In this document: piece after piece, positions 62,436 to 64,000 of the stretch | How the letters are laid out: each line of letters begins with the position of its first letter | Position numbering within the stretch: the first letter of the stretch is position 1 | NCBI GenBank assembly: GCA_963542695.1 | Contig: CAUTYX010000004.1 | Coordinates: 1 to 64,000 of the forward strand | Direction of reading: 5' to 3' | Source of the DNA: RUG100 sp963542695 | GTDB lineage: Bacteria; Bacillota; Clostridia; Peptostreptococcales; Anaerovoracaceae | Length of the DNA stretch: 64,000 nucleotides | Made by a program: the position numbers and the translations under genes | The notes under the pieces: model-generated | Told to the model about the DNA's origin: nothing | The model's database searches: none | Seen by the model: only the letters and a program-made list of their open reading frames with translations

Positions 62436-63418
62436 GAGAAAAAGAAATCAATGAGAATGGCAATCGTAGGGAAAACAAAAGAAATAGAGACTTATTGATA
62501 CAATATTTGAGGCGAATTGGTGGTGTTCTTTGTGTTGGAATTTTCTCTATTGGGATATTTGGTTTAGTTTTTGTTCTTGGAAACCTTGATGCTAGGTATT
62601 TTGCAATGGGTGCTGAGGCAATATTGCTGATTCTGATAATTTATGCTATTGTTTTTTTCTTTGTTTATAAAAAACAGAAAACAATAGGAGAACAACTACA
62701 TATGCTTCAGAAAGAAAATGAAGAGCTTCGAGAAACATCTATAGAAGAAAGAAAAGACCTTCAAGAGTATTTTTTAACGTGGGTACACCAAATAAAAACG
62801 CCTATTACGGCTGCCCAGCTACTATTAACAGAATTGGAATCATCGAATCAAGAGTCTGATGATTATAATATAAGAGAAAAAAATCTGGAGGAATTAAAGA
62901 AAGAACTGTTATATATTGATGATTATGCAGGTATGGCACTAAATTACTTGAAACTGATTAATCATCAGCGGGATATGGATGTTTTACCGGTAACATTAGA
63001 CAAAATTTTACGACCGATTATAAAAAAATATGCCAGGCTGTTTATTAGTAATCGTATAACCTTAGAGTATGAAAGCTTGGAAACTACAGTTATTACAGAT
63101 GCAAAATGGCTTTCTGTGCTGGTAGAACAAATTATTTCTAATGCAATTAAATACACAAAAAATGGAACTGTAAGCATATATTTTGAGGAAACTACACGAT
63201 CTTTGGTTATTGAAGATACAGGTGTGGGAATACGAGCAGAAGACATTCCTAAAATATTCGACAAGGGATATTCCGGTTTTAATGGTCGACTAAATGAAAA
63301 AGCCAGTGGTATTGGGTTATATTTAGCAAGAGAAATTGCAAAAAAGCTTTCGATTACTATTTCTGTTGAATCTCAAATAGGGAAAGGAAGTCTGTTTTTT
63401 CTTTCCTTTAACCAATGA
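62432..63418 (+). CDS. Intramembrane-sensing histidine kinase (BceS-like)
   Basis: The 328-residue kinase has two N-terminal membrane helices (residues about 28-50 and 58-76) joined by a very short outside loop, as in BceS/LiaS-type sensors that read the state of a partner transporter. A coiled coil follows. The phospho-histidine is in TWVHQIKTPI near residue 118. The ATP site shows IISNAIKYT, DTGVGIRAEDIPKIF and GIGLYLAREI. Its start overlaps the regulator stop (ATGA), so the pair is coupled. Confidence 0.92.
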   Translation: MREKEINENGNRRENKRNRDLLIQYLRRIGGVLCVGIFSIGIFGLVFVLGNLDARYFAMGAEAILLILIIYAIVFFFVYKKQKTIGEQLHMLQKENEELRETSIEERKDLQEYFLTWVHQIKTPITAAQLLLTELESSNQESDDYNIREKNLEELKKELLYIDDYAGMALNYLKLINHQRDMDVLPVTLDKILRPIIKKYARLFISNRITLEYESLETTVITDAKWLSVLVEQIISNAIKYTKNGTVSIYFEETTRSLVIEDTGVGIRAEDIPKIFDKGYSGFNGRLNEKASGIGLYLAREIAKKLSITISVESQIGKGSLFFLSFNQ

Positions 63419-63527
63419 ATACTATATCTTTCAAATTTGTAAGGTTGATGGTGAAATTGTCATTTTAGATAAATGAAAGAACCTTCTTTTATTGATACCA
63501 TGAATACATCAAAAGGAGGTAAACATT

Positions 63528-64000
63528 ATGAGTATTTTAGAAGTTAAAAACGTTAGAAAAGTATATGGCGGAACTGGCGGAAAAGTTTTGGTAGAAGCGT
63601 TATCGAAAGTAAATTTTTCTGTTGAAAGAGGCGAATTCATTGCTATTATGGGAGAATCCGGAAGTGGAAAGACAACACTTTTGAATATTATTGCTACTAT
63701 TGATAAGGCAACAGCAGGAAATGTGTTTCTTGAAAATAAGGATATTAATATTTTGCAGGAAAATCAGCTTGCCAGCTTTCGAAGAGAAAAGTTGGGTTTT
63801 GTTTTTCAAGATTTCAATTTGCTTGATAACTTTACAAATAGGGACAATATCTATCTGCCATTGGTACTTTCCGGTGAAAAGCACAAGAACATGAAGAGCC
63901 GATTGGATGAAACTGCTCCTCTTCTAGGAATTGAAAAAATACTGGAAAAATATCCTTATGAAGTTTCTGGAGGTCAAAAGCAACGTGTTGTCATTGCACG
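63528..64000 (+). CDS. ABC transporter ATP-binding protein (BceA-like), cut by window end
   Basis: The first 157 residues are seen: LEVKNVRKVYGG, Walker A GESGSGKTTLLNIIATID, FVFQDFNLLDNFT at the Q-loop, and the signature SGGQKQRVVIA at the end of the window. It belongs to the MacB/BceA-type ATPase group. A permease gene would be expected next, beyond the window. AAAGGAGGT lies just before ATG 63528. The 109-bp gap after the kinase gene may hold a promoter controlled by the response regulator. Confidence 0.9.
   Translation, partial: MSILEVKNVRKVYGGTGGKVLVEALSKVNFSVERGEFIAIMGESGSGKTTLLNIIATIDKATAGNVFLENKDINILQENQLASFRREKLGFVFQDFNLLDNFTNRDNIYLPLVLSGEKHKNMKSRLDETAPLLGIEKILEKYPYEVSGGQKQRVVIA

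Overview
The window reads as a chromosomal segment of a low-to-moderate GC Gram-positive bacterium, most likely an anaerobic member of the Clostridia. Pointers are the rimO-pgsA-cinA gene order, strong AGGAGG ribosome sites, GAAC-N4-GTTC (Gram-positive LexA) operators at recA, teichoic-acid-type enzymes (TagD, TagF/TagB-like, LicD, LCP proteins), an oxygen-sensitive class I fumarase and the paired TIGR03960/TIGR03936-type radical SAM genes. I cannot name genus or species.

Layout. (1) 1-6988: housekeeping genes uppP, ftsK/spoIIIE, rimO, pgsA and cinA, packed as an apparent operon. (2) 6989-25308: a surface-polymer region with two LCP ligases, a NYN/OST-HTH protein, GtrA, a hybrid glycosyltransferase/TagF-like protein, a TagB/F-like protein, a WecE-type sugar aminotransferase, a Wzx-type flippase, a two-subunit fumarase, rmlA, rmlB, a YfhO-like giant membrane protein and a cytidylyltransferase fused to a degenerate oxidoreductase. 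(3) 25389-35595: a minus-strand tandem TagF-like gene, then (plus strand) an aminotransferase, a GNAT enzyme, three LicD-family genes (the third lacks the catalytic motif) and tagD, followed by tRNA-Arg(ACG) and a terminator. (4) 35811-44632: a tightly coupled operon (acyltransferase, 2-hydroxyacid dehydrogenase, GtrB-like glycosyltransferase, MmgE/PrpD, TIM-barrel protein, ATP-grasp, CitE-like lyase, then homoserine dehydrogenase) that looks like a dedicated small-molecule pathway with no obvious named product. (5) 44698-51540: an accessory zone with a YjbR protein, a SatD/DUF3307 pair behind a 23-bp perfect palindrome, a chimeric RhuM scar, a tail-fibre/holin phage remnant fused to a truncated fic gene, and a small nucleotidyltransferase. 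(6) 51810-64000: recA with two LexA boxes, a KilA-N scar flanked by a 38-bp direct repeat, rplU-rpmA-obgE, an HD protein, the radical SAM pair, a ComEA-like protein, a YnzC-like protein, nifS-iscU, and a BceRS-like two-component system leading into an ABC transporter cut by the window end.

How it fits together. RmlA, RmlB and the WecE homologue would make a dTDP-4-amino-4,6-dideoxyhexose. TagD, the TagF/TagB-like enzymes and LicD proteins would make and transfer CDP-activated polyol or choline-type phosphates. The flippase and GtrA would move lipid-linked intermediates, and the LCP proteins would attach the finished polymer to peptidoglycan. About 45 kb of this material lies between cinA and recA, genes that are often neighbours in Bacillota, and accessory scars accumulate on the recA side.
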